From Candidatus Zipacnadia bacterium (GTDB lineage Bacteria; Armatimonadota; Zipacnadia; Zipacnadales; UBA5352): DNA of 59,798 nt. Of the stretch, positions 7,929 through 17,116 are shown piece after piece. Made by a program: the position numbers and the translations under genes. Position 1 is the stretch's first letter. Each line of letters starts with the position of its first letter. The DNA is taken from contig JALGVA010000015.1 of assembly GCA_029820295.1 (NCBI GenBank), positions 1 through 59,798 on the forward strand. Reading direction: 5' to 3'. Below the pieces are notes generated by a model that saw only the letters and a program-made list of their open reading frames with translations, was not told the origin of the DNA and did no database searches.

Positions 7929-10406
7929 GTGGCTGGCAAGAAGGCAATAATCGTCGAGTCGCCTACCAAGACGCGGACGCTGTCGAGCTTCCTCGGCGAC
8001 GACTACCAGCTTCTCGCCTCGATGGGCCATGTGCGTGACCTGCCCGAGGACGAGATGGCGGTGGACGTCGAGGGCGACTTCGAGCCGCACTACATCGTGC
8101 CCCAGAGTGCGAAGAAGACCATCAACGCGCTGAGGAAGGCGGTCCGGGCCGCCGACGAGGTCTACCTCGCCACCGACCCGGACCGCGAGGGCGAGGCCAT
8201 CGCCTGGCACATCATGGACGAGCTGGGCCTCGAACGCGCCCACCGTATCCAGTTCAACGAGATCACCCGCGAGGCCGTCCTGGAGGCGCTCGAGCACCCC
8301 GGCGAGATCGACATCTCGCGCGTCGAGGCCCAGCAGGCGCGGCGCATCCTCGATCGCCTGGTGGGCTACTCCATCAGCCCCGTGCTGTGGAAGCGCATCG
8401 GCCGCGGCCAGAGCCTGAGCGCCGGGCGCGTGCAGTCGGTCGCGCTGCGCCTGATCACCGACCGCGAGCGCGAGCGCATGGCCTTCGAGCCCGAGGAGTA
8501 CTGGTCGATCACCGCCCTGCTCACCCCCGGCGACGAGGGCGAGCAGTTTGAGGCCGAGCTGAAGACCATCGACGGCGCGGACGCCGAGCTGTCCTCCGAG
8601 GAGCAGGTCACGCCCATCGTGGCGGAGCTGCGCGAGGCGCAGTACCGCGTGGCCGAGGTGGAGAAGACCCAGCAGCGGCGCAACCCGCGCCCGCCCTTCA
8701 TCACCAGCACGCTGCAGCGCGCGGCCGCCAACCGCCTGGGCTTCCCGGCGCGCAAGACCATGGCCGTCGCCCAGCAGCTCTACGAGGGCGTGCAGATGGC
8801 CGACGACGCGCACGGCCTGATAACCTACATGCGCACGGACTCGACCAACATCGCCGCCGCCGCGCGCAAAGCCGCGACCGGCTACATCGAGGAGCACTGG
8901 GGCAAGCGGTTCGTGGGCCCCGGAGCCGCCGGCAAGAAGGCCAAGGGCGCCCAGGAGGCACACGAGGCCATCCGCCCCACCGACGTGACCCACACGCCCG
9001 AGAGTCTGAAGGGCATCCTCAGCGACGACCAGCTCGCCCTCTACGAGCTGATCTGGCGGCAGTTCGTGGCCTCGCAGATGGCGCCCGCGGTGGTCGATCA
9101 GACCGGCGTGGACGTCGAGGCGGGGCGCTATGGGCTGCGCGCCACCGGCCAGATCGTGATCTTCCCCGGCTGGTACGCGGTCATGGAACGCGAGGACGAG
9201 GACAAGTCGCTGCCCGAGCTGGAGGAGGGCCAGGAACTGACGCTGGTCGATCTCGACCCGCAGCAGCACTTCACGCAGCCGCCGCCGCGCTACACCGAGG
9301 CGTCGCTGGTGCGCGAGCTGGAGGCCAACGGCATCGGCCGGCCCAGCACCTACGCGGACATCATCGAGACCCTGCGCCGGCGCAAGTACGTGCACATGGA
9401 GAAGCGCCAGTTCGCGCCCACCGAGCTGGGTTTCACCGTGGCCGACTACCTGGTGGACAACTTCCCGGAGATCATGGACATCGAGTTCACCGCCAACGTG
9501 GAGGAGGAACTCGACACCGTCGAGAGCGGCGAGCGCGACTGGCGCCAGGTGCTGCGCGACTTCTACGGGCCCTTCGTGGAGCGCGTGCGCCGGGCCGAGG
9601 AGGCGCCGCCCGAAGTTCTCGAAGGTGAGAAGTGCCCCGAGTGCGGTGGCCGGCTGCTGGTGCGCTACTCTCGCCACGGCAAGTTCGCGGGCTGTGAGAA
9701 CTACCCCGACTGCGAGTACACTCGCGACCTGAGCGTCAACGGCGGCGCGCCCGCCGAGCCCGAGGAGACCGAGTACGCCTGCCCGAAGTGCGAGGCGCCG
9801 CTGGTGATCCGCACCGGGCGGCGCGGGCGGTTCTTCGGTTGCAGCAATTACCCGGAGTGCGACTTCACCGCCGACGTGGGCGAGGACGGTGCGCCGCAGG
9901 AACGCCAGGCGCCGATGGTCACCGACGAGGCCTGCCCGGAGTGCGGCAAGCCGCTGATCCTGCGCAGTGGCCGGCGCGGCAAATTCCTGGGCTGCTCGGG
10001 CTACCCGAAGTGCCGCTACACGCGCGACTACCAGGGCGAGGACGTGGTCGGCGAGGCGGCCGACGTCATCGGGGATGACGGGTCGGCCGCGCCCGCCGAC
10101 GACAACCGCGTGCCGGTGGTGTGCGAGAAGTGTGGCGCGCCGATGGTGGTGCGCAGCGGCTCGCGCGGGCGCTTCCTGGGCTGCAGCGCCTACCCGCAGT
10201 GCAGGAGCACACAGCCCATCAGCGTGGCCATTGCCGCCGGCTGGGAGCCACCCGCGCCCGAGAAGCTCGGCGAGCAGTGCCCCGAGTGCGGCAAGGACCT
10301 GGTGCTGCGTGAGGGCAAGCGCGGCAAGTTCGTCGCCTGCACCGGCTACCCCAAGTGCCGCTACACGCGCGACTACAAGGGCGGCGAGGAGCCGAAGGCT
10401 GACTGA
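7929..10406 (+). CDS. topA: DNA topoisomerase I (type IA) with five C-terminal zinc ribbons
   Basis: An 825-aa enzyme that relaxes negatively supercoiled DNA. It starts at GTG 7929 with GCAGGGA upstream. The Toprim domain has 'IIVESPTKTRTL' (Glu9) and 'ATDPDREGEAIAWH' (Asp83, Asp85, Glu87). The active-site tyrosine is Tyr300 in 'GLITYMRTDSTN', and the domain-closing motif 'GIGRPSTYADIIETL' is intact. From about residue 567 there are five successive four-cysteine zinc ribbons (CPECGG..CENYPDC, CPKCEA..CSNYPEC, CPECGK..CSGYPKC, CEKCGA..CSAYPQC, CPECGK..CTGYPKC), more than the three of E. coli. Spacers between ribbons are acidic. It follows dprA by 37 bases and its 3' end overlaps the next frame. 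Confidence 0.97.
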   Translation: MAGKKAIIVESPTKTRTLSSFLGDDYQLLASMGHVRDLPEDEMAVDVEGDFEPHYIVPQSAKKTINALRKAVRAADEVYLATDPDREGEAIAWHIMDELGLERAHRIQFNEITREAVLEALEHPGEIDISRVEAQQARRILDRLVGYSISPVLWKRIGRGQSLSAGRVQSVALRLITDRERERMAFEPEEYWSITALLTPGDEGEQFEAELKTIDGADAELSSEEQVTPIVAELREAQYRVAEVEKTQQRRNPRPPFITSTLQRAAANRLGFPARKTMAVAQQLYEGVQMADDAHGLITYMRTDSTNIAAAARKAATGYIEEHWGKRFVGPGAAGKKAKGAQEAHEAIRPTDVTHTPESLKGILSDDQLALYELIWRQFVASQMAPAVVDQTGVDVEAGRYGLRATGQIVIFPGWYAVMEREDEDKSLPELEEGQELTLVDLDPQQHFTQPPPRYTEASLVRELEANGIGRPSTYADIIETLRRRKYVHMEKRQFAPTELGFTVADYLVDNFPEIMDIEFTANVEEELDTVESGERDWRQVLRDFYGPFVERVRRAEEAPPEVLEGEKCPECGGRLLVRYSRHGKFAGCENYPDCEYTRDLSVNGGAPAEPEETEYACPKCEAPLVIRTGRRGRFFGCSNYPECDFTADVGEDGAPQERQAPMVTDEACPECGKPLILRSGRRGKFLGCSGYPKCRYTRDYQGEDVVGEAADVIGDDGSAAPADDNRVPVVCEKCGAPMVVRSGSRGRFLGCSAYPQCRSTQPISVAIAAGWEPPAPEKLGEQCPECGKDLVLREGKRGKFVACTGYPKCRYTRDYKGGEEPKAD

Positions 10407-12783
10407 ACAGCGGTCGGATGCCACCGCGCGGGCGCCCGCCACCGTCCTGGCGGGGGTCTTTCTCATTGCCCTGTCCGTCCTGGCCTTCGAGGTCGCCCTC
10501 ACCCGCGCCTTCAGCGTGCTGCTGCGCTACCACTTCGTCTTCCTGGCGATTGCGCTGGCCACGTGCGGGCTGGGGGTGGGCGGGCTGCTCGACTTCCTGT
10601 GGCTGCGCGGGCGCGCGGCCGAGCGCGCCACCACCGTGCCCAGCCTGCTCGCCGCCGCCACCGCGGTGACCTTCGCCGGTTCGGTCGCCCTGCTGTTCTC
10701 CGAGCCGATGGCCGCACACCTGACCTCGCTGACGGTCGTCGGCGGCATCTGCATCGTGCCCTTCGTCTTCGCCGGGGCCTTTCTCAGCCACGCCTTCGCC
10801 GCCTGGTCGCACCAGGGCGGGCGCATGTACTTCTACGACCTCACCGGCGCCGCGCTGGGGAGCTGTGCGGTGATCATCGCCCTGCAACTGCTCGGCGCCA
10901 CGGGCGTGCCCTTCCTGTGCGCGGCGCTGGCGGGTGTCGCGGCGGCGGTGGTCGCGCCGGCGCCGGCCCTGCGCGCGGTCGCAGGGACGCTGGCGATCGC
11001 CGGCGCCGTTGCGGTCGGCCTGTCCGCGCGCGCGCCGCTGATAGAGCTGCCCGCCGTGCCGCCCGGCGCGGGCGAGCAGGCCAAGCCGCTCTTCCAGGAG
11101 CTGGGCGACCCGACCATCAAGGCGCGCATTGAGTACACCGACTGGAACGCTTTCGCGCGCACAGACGTTGTTGCCTATGCCCGGCCCGACGGCACCTGGC
11201 ATCCCGAGGATGACCTCTTCGTCTACACCGACGGCGAGGTGCCGACCAACCTGATCCACTTCGACGGCGATCTGGCCGACGTCGCCCGGCGCTACCGGGG
11301 CTTCATCGGCTTCTTCCCCTTCCGCACCGTGCGCCCTGAGCGTGTGCTGCTGATCGGCCCGGGCGCCGGGCTGGACGTGCTGCTGGCGCTGGCCGCGGGG
11401 GCGTCCGAGATCGAGGGCGCCGAGCTGAACCCGTCGATGCTGCCGATCGTGCGGCGCTACCGCGACTTCGTCGGGCCGCTCTACGACTACCAGAACGTCA
11501 GGGTGCAGCAGGCCGAGGGTCGCAGCTACGTGCGCCGCTCGCCGCGCAAGTACGATCTGATCTACATGGCGCTGACCAAGACCGCAACCACCGCGGCCAG
11601 CTCGCTGGCGCTGGTGGAGAGCTACGTGCACACCGTCGAGGGCTTCGAGGACTACCTGGCGCACCTGACCGACCGCGGCCAGCTCGCGATCGTCTGCCAG
11701 CATCCGCTGGTGCTCACGCGCCTGGTGCTCACCGGGCTGGAGGCCCTCGAGCGCGAGGGCATGCCGCGCGCGGAGGCGCTGCGGCACATCGGCATCATCA
11801 GCGTGCCGCCTGACCGGTACGCCTGGGGCCCCTACCGGCACCTGGTGATGGTCACTCGCAGCCCCCTGCCGCCCGAGGAGTCGCTCGCCTTAACGCGCCG
11901 GGCCATCGCGCTGGGCCTGGAGCCGGTCTTCCTGCCCGGCGGCTTCGAGCAGATGCCGTTCAAGGCGCTGACCTCGGAGATCACGACCGACGATTTTCTG
12001 GCGGCCTTCAACCGGTGGTGGCCGGCGGGCGATGTCAACGTGGCGCCGTGCACCGATGACCGGCCCTTCGTCATCGACTTCGCGCCGGGCATCCCGCCCG
12101 GCATGTCGCGCTTCGTGGCGGAGATCGCGCTGAGCGTGGTGCTGTTCTCGGCCCTCACCATCGTGGCGCTGGTGCGCGCGGGCACGGGCGGCGCGGCGCC
12201 GCTCACCGGCGCCGTGGTGTACTTCATGCTGCTGGGCGCGGGCTACATGCTGGTCGAGGTCTGTCTGGCGCAGAAGCTGATCCTGTACCTGGGCTACCCG
12301 GCGCTGACGCTCTCGGTCATTTTGTTCTCGCTCCTGGTGGGCAGCGGCGCGGGCAGCCTGTTCAGTCAGGGCTGGCCGCGGGAGCGCATGCTGCGCTCGG
12401 CCGCGCTGGCGGCGCTGACCGTGACCGGCGCGGTCATCGTGCTGCTGGGGGCGCTCCCGCCCATCCTGGACGCCACGCTCGCCTGGCCCATCGGCCTGCG
12501 CACGCTGGTGACCATGCTGCTGCTGGCGCCGCTGGGCTTCGCCATGGGCATGCCCTTCCCGACCGGCCTGCGCGAGGTCGGAGCGTGGGGCGGCGGTATC
12601 GTGCCGTGGGCGTGGGGCGTCAACGGTGTGGCCTCGGTGCTGGGGTCGGTCAGCGCCATGCTGGCGGCGAAGCTGTGGGGCTTCCAGACCGTGCTGCTCG
12701 GGGGAGCGACGGTCTATGCCGTGGCCTTCGCCCTGCTGGCGGCCGCTCACGCCTGGCGCGCCTCACTACCGGGCAGGACGTGA
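10399..12783 (+). CDS. Membrane-bound spermidine-synthase-like protein (fused SAM-binding domain)
   Basis: About 794 aa. An N-terminal membrane region ('AGVFLIALSVLAFEVALTRA', then several more helices) leads into a soluble spermidine-synthase-like Rossmann domain with 'VLLIGPGAGLDVLLALAAGA', 'IEGAELNPSM' and 'YDLIYMALTKT'. A second set of membrane helices follows ('GAVVYFMLLGAGYMLVEVCL' onward). Proteins of this architecture are widespread in environmental bacteria; polyamine synthesis has not been shown for them. The start is a problem: between the last in-frame ATG (9967, deep inside topA) and the first membrane helix there is no ATG, GTG or TTG. A CTG at 10399 overlapping the topA stop by 8 bases is the best candidate and would be translationally coupled. 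A sequence error near 10400 is the alternative. Confidence 0.75.
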   Translation: MTEQRSDATARAPATVLAGVFLIALSVLAFEVALTRAFSVLLRYHFVFLAIALATCGLGVGGLLDFLWLRGRAAERATTVPSLLAAATAVTFAGSVALLFSEPMAAHLTSLTVVGGICIVPFVFAGAFLSHAFAAWSHQGGRMYFYDLTGAALGSCAVIIALQLLGATGVPFLCAALAGVAAAVVAPAPALRAVAGTLAIAGAVAVGLSARAPLIELPAVPPGAGEQAKPLFQELGDPTIKARIEYTDWNAFARTDVVAYARPDGTWHPEDDLFVYTDGEVPTNLIHFDGDLADVARRYRGFIGFFPFRTVRPERVLLIGPGAGLDVLLALAAGASEIEGAELNPSMLPIVRRYRDFVGPLYDYQNVRVQQAEGRSYVRRSPRKYDLIYMALTKTATTAASSLALVESYVHTVEGFEDYLAHLTDRGQLAIVCQHPLVLTRLVLTGLEALEREGMPRAEALRHIGIISVPPDRYAWGPYRHLVMVTRSPLPPEESLALTRRAIALGLEPVFLPGGFEQMPFKALTSEITTDDFLAAFNRWWPAGDVNVAPCTDDRPFVIDFAPGIPPGMSRFVAEIALSVVLFSALTIVALVRAGTGGAAPLTGAVVYFMLLGAGYMLVEVCLAQKLILYLGYPALTLSVILFSLLVGSGAGSLFSQGWPRERMLRSAALAALTVTGAVIVLLGALPPILDATLAWPIGLRTLVTMLLLAPLGFAMGMPFPTGLREVGAWGGGIVPWAWGVNGVASVLGSVSAMLAAKLWGFQTVLLGGATVYAVAFALLAAAHAWRASLPGRT

Positions 12784-12812
12784 TGCCGCCGTGGCGAACG
12801 TTCGTGGCGGCA
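12784..12812 (+). terminator. Hairpin directly after the spermidine-synthase-like gene
   Basis: TGCCGCC (12784-12790) pairs with GGCGGCA (12806-12812), enclosing the palindrome CGAACGTTCG. It begins at the base after the stop codon. No T run follows, so a factor-independent role is uncertain. Confidence 0.35.
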
Positions 12813-12949
12813 CAGCAGCGCACCGGTCCGCCTGAGGGCGCAGCGGCCACGGAATCAAGCGGGGAACGACAGTCGGCGGCAGGCCGCGGGGGACACCTAC
12901 CGTCTTCCCCATGGAGCGTCGATCACACTTACAGATAAGGACATCCGTC

Positions 12950-13534
12950 ATGGCCCGAACGACCCGACTCGAGATCCGCAACGATCGCACCCGACAGGTC
13001 ATCGAGCAGCTCAACGAGCGCATGGAGCAGTGGACCATGGCCCAGCTCACCAAGCTGAAGGCCACCCACCGCACCCGCGTGGCCGCTGAGCACGCCTTCG
13101 AGAAGGTCGGGCTCGGGCGCAGGTACCTGCTGGTGCCCAAGCACACCGAGGAGGAACGCTTCTTCCTGCGGCTGCTGATCCTGCACGCCATCGCCCTGCG
13201 CCCCGCGCTCCAGGCTCGAGCGAACGAGGTGGCCGAGTACTTCTCGACCAACTACGCTTACGAGTGGACGCAGTCGCCCATCAGCATCCCCGGACGGCAG
13301 CGCGCCCGCGATATGATCCTGTCCTCGGCCGAGTCGGAGTTCGGCGAGACCCCCATGGCCGGGCCGCTGGGCTACGTCTACCACCACCACGAGACGCTGC
13401 GCGTCAACAACGTGTCGGACTACGGAGAGTGCTACGCGCGCGCCGCCGGGCTGGTGCGCACCCGGCACTTCGCCAACATGCACCAGCCGTGGCGTGAGAA
13501 GCTGGGCCTGCACACGCTGCACCTCAAGGGCTAG
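12950..13534 (+). CDS. Conserved-looking protein of unknown function, 194 aa
   Basis: The ATG at 12950 has AAGGA at 12937-12941. The protein begins basic and helical ('RTTRLEIRNDRTRQVIEQLN'), has an amphipathic middle ('EERFFLRLLILHAIALRPAL') and a C-terminal half rich in His and Tyr ('PLGYVYHHHETLRVNN', 'RHFANMHQPW'). There is no signal peptide or membrane segment. I do not recognise a family. The His-rich cluster could bind a metal, but this is only a guess. Codon use is like that of neighbouring genes, so the frame is real. Its TAG stop shares the palindrome CTAG with the stop of the convergent gene on the other strand, leaving no room for a terminator between them. Confidence 0.75.
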   Translation: MARTTRLEIRNDRTRQVIEQLNERMEQWTMAQLTKLKATHRTRVAAEHAFEKVGLGRRYLLVPKHTEEERFFLRLLILHAIALRPALQARANEVAEYFSTNYAYEWTQSPISIPGRQRARDMILSSAESEFGETPMAGPLGYVYHHHETLRVNNVSDYGECYARAAGLVRTRHFANMHQPWREKLGLHTLHLKG

Positions 13535-14436
13535 CCCGCCGCCGCGCGAATCACCGCCGCCAGCCGCTCCCGACTGCGCGTCAGCGCCTCGACGGCGTCC
13601 GGCTCCTCCAACTCGAAGTTCGCCAGGCCCGCGTAATCCATCGCCAGCAATCGGCGGAAGATCGGCGTCAGGTCGAGGATGCCGCTGCCGAACTCGCGGT
13701 GGTCGCGGAAGTCACGGGCGCGAATGTCGTGCAAGTGCAGATGGTAGATCTTCGCGCCGAGCGACTCCACGTGGCCCATGAGCAGGTCGGCGTAGAGCGC
13801 GGGGGCCTCCGCCGAGCGCTGCTGCTCCGGGGTGAGCAGCCCGCGTAGATGCCCCACGTCGATGTTGGCGCCCACCGCCGGGTGGTCGATGTCGTGGATG
13901 AGCGCCGCGAACTCCTCGATCCCGCGGGGGAAGCCCGTTTCGATGGTGGCCGTCACCCCGCAATCCGCCGCGACCGCGCCCAGCTCGCGGTAGAAGGCGA
14001 TCACCTCGTCGCGGTACTCGGCAAACTCGTAGCTCGGGCGCGGCGTCACGTGTGTGGTGATGGTGGAAGCGCCCAGCGATGCCCCGACCTGCACGGCGGC
14101 CACGAGCTGCCGGCGCGACTCCTCGCGAATCCCCGGGTTGGGCGAGAACGCCGCGATCTCCCAGAAGGGCGCATGGACGCTCACGTGCTCGAAGCTCGCG
14201 GCCACCTCCTCGAGCAGCGCGCGTTCGGCGGCCGTCAGCCGGTCGAAGTAAGCCCCCGCCAGGTCGCCCTGCGAGTGCCGGTAGTCGGCGAAGGCCAGCA
14301 GCTCAATGCCCGCGAAGCCCAGCTCGCGGCCGATGTGCGCCGCTTCGGCCAGCGGGCGGTTGGGCAGGCTGGCGGTGTTGAAGCCCACGCGCGCGATCAG
14401 CGCCTCGGCACGCGTCGTCGTGTCCCCGGTGCTCAT
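13531..14436 (-). CDS. Sugar phosphate isomerase/epimerase (xylose-isomerase-like TIM barrel)
   Basis: A 301-aa protein of the AP-endonuclease-2/xylose-isomerase-like TIM-barrel superfamily. Strand-end residues that normally bind a divalent metal are present: Glu in 'TATIETGFPRG', Asp and His in 'GANIDVGHLRG', His in 'IYHLHLHDIR' and Glu near the end ('ANFELEEPDA'). The start at 14436 has a GGAGGG site and overlaps the stop of the upstream hydrolase gene as ATGA, so the two are translationally coupled. Related enzymes isomerise or epimerise sugars, inosose or hydroxypyruvate; the substrate here is unknown. A second, different member is at 17264-18109. Confidence 0.85.
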   Translation of the reverse strand: MSTGDTTTRAEALIARVGFNTASLPNRPLAEAAHIGRELGFAGIELLAFADYRHSQGDLAGAYFDRLTAAERALLEEVAASFEHVSVHAPFWEIAAFSPNPGIREESRRQLVAAVQVGASLGASTITTHVTPRPSYEFAEYRDEVIAFYRELGAVAADCGVTATIETGFPRGIEEFAALIHDIDHPAVGANIDVGHLRGLLTPEQQRSAEAPALYADLLMGHVESLGAKIYHLHLHDIRARDFRDHREFGSGILDLTPIFRRLLAMDYAGLANFELEEPDAVEALTRSRERLAAVIRAAAG

Positions 14437-15215
14437 GGTGCGCCCTCCTGCATCAGATGCTCGACGAGCCAGTCGCGCGTCACGCCGATGACCTCGCGCT
14501 CGAAGTCGGGCGTGCTGAAGGTGTGATCGCCGCCCTGCACGATGTACTTCGTCGCGTCCGCGTGGTTGAGGGCATTGAAGTACCTGTCCGCGTGCTCGAG
14601 CGGCACCGCCTGGTCGTCGGTGCCGTGCACCACGAGCACCGGTCCGGCGTAGTCGCGCAGCTCGCGCACCGGGCTGATGGTGAGCGCATCGGCGACGAAG
14701 CCCGAGCCGATCTCGAAGGCGCCGCGCTCGTAGTAGCCGCGCAGCCCCACGCGCCCGGGATCGGTGGGCATGTCGAAGCGCTCGCGCATCAGCTCGGCGA
14801 GGTCGGCGACCGCCGACCACAGTACCAGCGCCTGCACGCCGCCGTCGCGCGCGGCGGCGCAGGCGGCGACCAGTCCGCCCAGGCTCAGGCCCAGCAGCGC
14901 GACGCGCTCGGCGTCCACAGTGGGCTCGGCGCGCATCGCCTCGAGCGCCGCCAGCGCGTCGGCGATCTCGCTCTCGATGGTCATGTCGCGGAAGCGCCCT
15001 TCGCTCTCGCCCGAGCCGCGGAAGTCGAAGCGCAGCACGTTCAGGCCCGCCGCGCACAGCTCGCGCGCGGCCTTGACGAAGAGGAAGTGCGCCTCGATGC
15101 GGTGTCCGGTGAAGCCGTGGCACATGACTACGCCCGGCGCGGGGGTTGCGTCAGGCACGTGCAGCGACGCGGCGATGCGCGCGCCGTCCACGGTGAACTC
15201 GCGGCACTGCTGCAT
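14433..15215 (-). CDS. Alpha/beta hydrolase (esterase / dienelactone-hydrolase-like)
   Basis: A 260-aa protein with a complete alpha/beta-hydrolase signature: oxyanion-hole 'MCHGFTGHRIEAHF', nucleophile elbow 'GLSLGG' (Ser111), acid in 'VHGTDDQAVP' (Asp199/200) and His230 in 'GGDHTF'. No signal peptide is seen, so it is probably cytoplasmic. It resembles the serine-hydrolase branch that includes cinnamoyl/feruloyl esterases and peptidase-like hydrolases, which would fit a plant-polysaccharide diet, but the substrate is not determined. GAGGTG lies before the ATG. Its TGA overlaps the ATG of the downstream isomerase gene. Confidence 0.85.
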   Translation of the reverse strand: MQQCREFTVDGARIAASLHVPDATPAPGVVMCHGFTGHRIEAHFLFVKAARELCAAGLNVLRFDFRGSGESEGRFRDMTIESEIADALAALEAMRAEPTVDAERVALLGLSLGGLVAACAAARDGGVQALVLWSAVADLAELMRERFDMPTDPGRVGLRGYYERGAFEIGSGFVADALTISPVRELRDYAGPVLVVHGTDDQAVPLEHADRYFNALNHADATKYIVQGGDHTFSTPDFEREVIGVTRDWLVEHLMQEGAP

Positions 15216-15244
15216 GGCGGGGGATCACCTCGTGGTGGTACACC

Positions 15245-15757
15245 TCACGGCGTCTCGACGCCTTCAGACTCGTGGGCCGCGGCATTGGCGCCCGGTGGGG
15301 CGTCTGCGCGAGTGCCCTCAGCCGGCGCGGTTGCGGACGGATCATCGGCCGCCGCGGGAGCGTCCTCCTCCTCGAGATCCACTTCGGCGGCGCTCAGGTC
15401 GGCGGCGCGCTGGCCCCCCACGACTGCGCCGATGATGGCCAGGGCGATGCCGGCCATCAGTGGCGCCCGCATCCACGCGGTGCCGATCTCGAACAGGTGG
15501 AAGAACAACTCGAGGATCAGCCAAGCGAGCAGTGAGGCCAGTACGGCGATCACGATGCCCGCGGGCCCGTAGCGGCGGCCCTGGATGTTGCCCACGGCCA
15601 GGGCGAGCAGGGCGTAGATGACCGTGATCGACCAGAGGGCGATGTTCACCAGCCGCATGTTGGCTTCTGCGCCGAGCAGTATGCCCAGGAGGACGACCCA
15701 GCCGCCGAAACTGGCCGCCGCCAGGAAGGCCATCGTCGCCTTGAGCGTCCCCCGCAC
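15245..15757 (-). CDS. Small membrane protein of unknown function (four TM segments)
   Basis: About 170 aa from GTG 15757, or 162 from ATG 15733; neither start has a strong ribosome site, so the N-terminus is open. Four hydrophobic segments are visible ('MAFLAAASFGGWVVLLGILL', 'VNIALWSITVIYALLALAVG', 'AGIVIAVLASLLAWLILELF', 'APLMAGIALAIIGAVVGG'). A long acidic, Ala/Pro-rich tail rich in Glu and Asp follows and is likely disordered. I do not recognise the family. It lies 72 bases downstream of holB on the same strand and may be cotranscribed with it. Confidence 0.7.
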   Translation of the reverse strand: MRGTLKATMAFLAAASFGGWVVLLGILLGAEANMRLVNIALWSITVIYALLALAVGNIQGRRYGPAGIVIAVLASLLAWLILELFFHLFEIGTAWMRAPLMAGIALAIIGAVVGGQRAADLSAAEVDLEEEDAPAAADDPSATAPAEGTRADAPPGANAAAHESEGVETP

Positions 15758-15829
15758 CAGTTGACCCGTCTCGATCGGCTCGATCTGCGACCACCGTCCC
15801 CGTGTAGGTTGAGCCCGGCGGACCTGCGG

Positions 15830-17116
15830 CTATCGTCGGCGCCTCGCCGCGATCAGCTTGACCATCAGCACCTGGCAGGCCAGGCGCAGGTTGGCGTGAT
15901 GCACCGTCAGTTCCCGGCGTGCTTCCTCGATGACCTGCGACGCCCACACCAGCCCCGCCGGGCTGTAGAGGGGCGCGAGTGCCGCGAGCTGCTCGCCGCG
16001 GTCGGCGTTGATGACCAGCTCTGAGCCGGGCGCGCTGCGCAGCAGCGTCAGGTCGCGGTACCACGTCTGCAGCACGTCCAGGATCTCCTGCATCTGGATG
16101 CGGCTGATGCGGTCGGGACTGCTCTTCGCCAGGGCCTCGAGGGCCTCCAGCTTCATCCGTCGCTCGGACTCCGAGTCGCCCCCGCCGGCCTCGGCCTCCT
16201 CGGTGGCCGCCCACCACGCCTCGGGCATGGCCATCAGCCGCTCGCCCAGCGCCAGGCACTCGACAAGCTGGGCATCGCCTGTCCGGGCCGCAAGGTCGAG
16301 CAGCTCGCCGCGCAGCTCTGCCAGCTCGGGGGCATCCATGATCCGCCAGGCGCGGCCGTAGCGGCCGCCTGCCAGCGCGGTCGCCGCGTCCAGGGCGCCC
16401 GGGTCGGCGTCGGGGAAGCGCTCCCCCAGCGCCGCGCGCAGCGCCGCGTGCGACAGGGCATGGAAGCGCACCACCTGGCAGCGCGAGACGATGGTGGGGA
16501 GCAGGCGATCGGGGCGCGCGGTGGTGAGCACGAGGGTGGTATCCCGCGGCGGCTCCTCAAGGGTCTTCAGCAGCCGGTTGGCCGCCTCGTCGTCCATGGT
16601 ATCGGCGGAGACCACGATGACGATCTTGCGCCGGCCCAGCGCCGGCCTGGCGTAGGCGTACTGAATGGTCTCCAGCACCCGCTCGGTCTGGATCAGCGCA
16701 TCGGGCAGCTCGATGTAGACCCTCTGCTTCCGGGTGCGCATCCGGCCGGCATCCTCTTCGTCTTCCTCTGCGGACTCCGCATCGATCGCCCGCGCGTCGG
16801 TGTCACTCACCTTCTCGGCGCCGGCCTGCTTGACGTCGATGGCCACCGCCGGCCGCAGCACGTGCAGGTCCGGATGGTTCTCCTGGCCGATGCGCACGCA
16901 GTTGTGGCACTCGTCGCACGCCTCGACCTGCTCGGGCGTGGCGTCGGCGGGCAGGCGCTCGCAGTTGAGCGCGCGCGCGAACTCAGTCGCCACCAGCGTC
17001 TTGCCCACATTCGGCGGCCCGACGAAGAGGTATGCAGTCGCCACGCGACCTGCGGCGATGGCCCGGCGCAGGATGTCGATGGGCTGGTTGTGTCCGACCA
17101 CGGTGGCGAAGGACAT
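15830..17116 (-). CDS. holB: DNA polymerase III delta' subunit
   Basis: A 428-aa clamp-loader subunit. It has a Walker A motif 'GPPNVGKT' (33-40), four zinc-binding cysteines (Cys52, Cys67, Cys70, Cys73 in 'CDECHNC'), the sensor-type 'VVSADTMDDEAANRLLKTLE' and the clamp-loader 'SRC' motif in 'PTIVSRCQVVRF'. After domain III there is the usual helical collar region. It is longer than E. coli delta' (334 aa), partly because of an insertion at about 94-131 that includes a very acidic stretch (104-122). The start at ATG 17116 begins 'MSFATVVGHNQPI', typical for the family; ATG 17149 is an alternative. The intact Walker A may mean ATP binding, as in many bacterial DnaX/delta'-like proteins. Confidence 0.92.
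   Translation of the reverse strand: MSFATVVGHNQPIDILRRAIAAGRVATAYLFVGPPNVGKTLVATEFARALNCERLPADATPEQVEACDECHNCVRIGQENHPDLHVLRPAVAIDVKQAGAEKVSDTDARAIDAESAEEDEEDAGRMRTRKQRVYIELPDALIQTERVLETIQYAYARPALGRRKIVIVVSADTMDDEAANRLLKTLEEPPRDTTLVLTTARPDRLLPTIVSRCQVVRFHALSHAALRAALGERFPDADPGALDAATALAGGRYGRAWRIMDAPELAELRGELLDLAARTGDAQLVECLALGERLMAMPEAWWAATEEAEAGGGDSESERRMKLEALEALAKSSPDRISRIQMQEILDVLQTWYRDLTLLRSAPGSELVINADRGEQLAALAPLYSPAGLVWASQVIEEARRELTVHHANLRLACQVLMVKLIAARRRR

Noticed and set aside
7929-10406. Extra zinc ribbons of TopA as a novelty
   Set aside because: Variable numbers of C-terminal zinc ribbons are known for bacterial TopA; five is within the described range.
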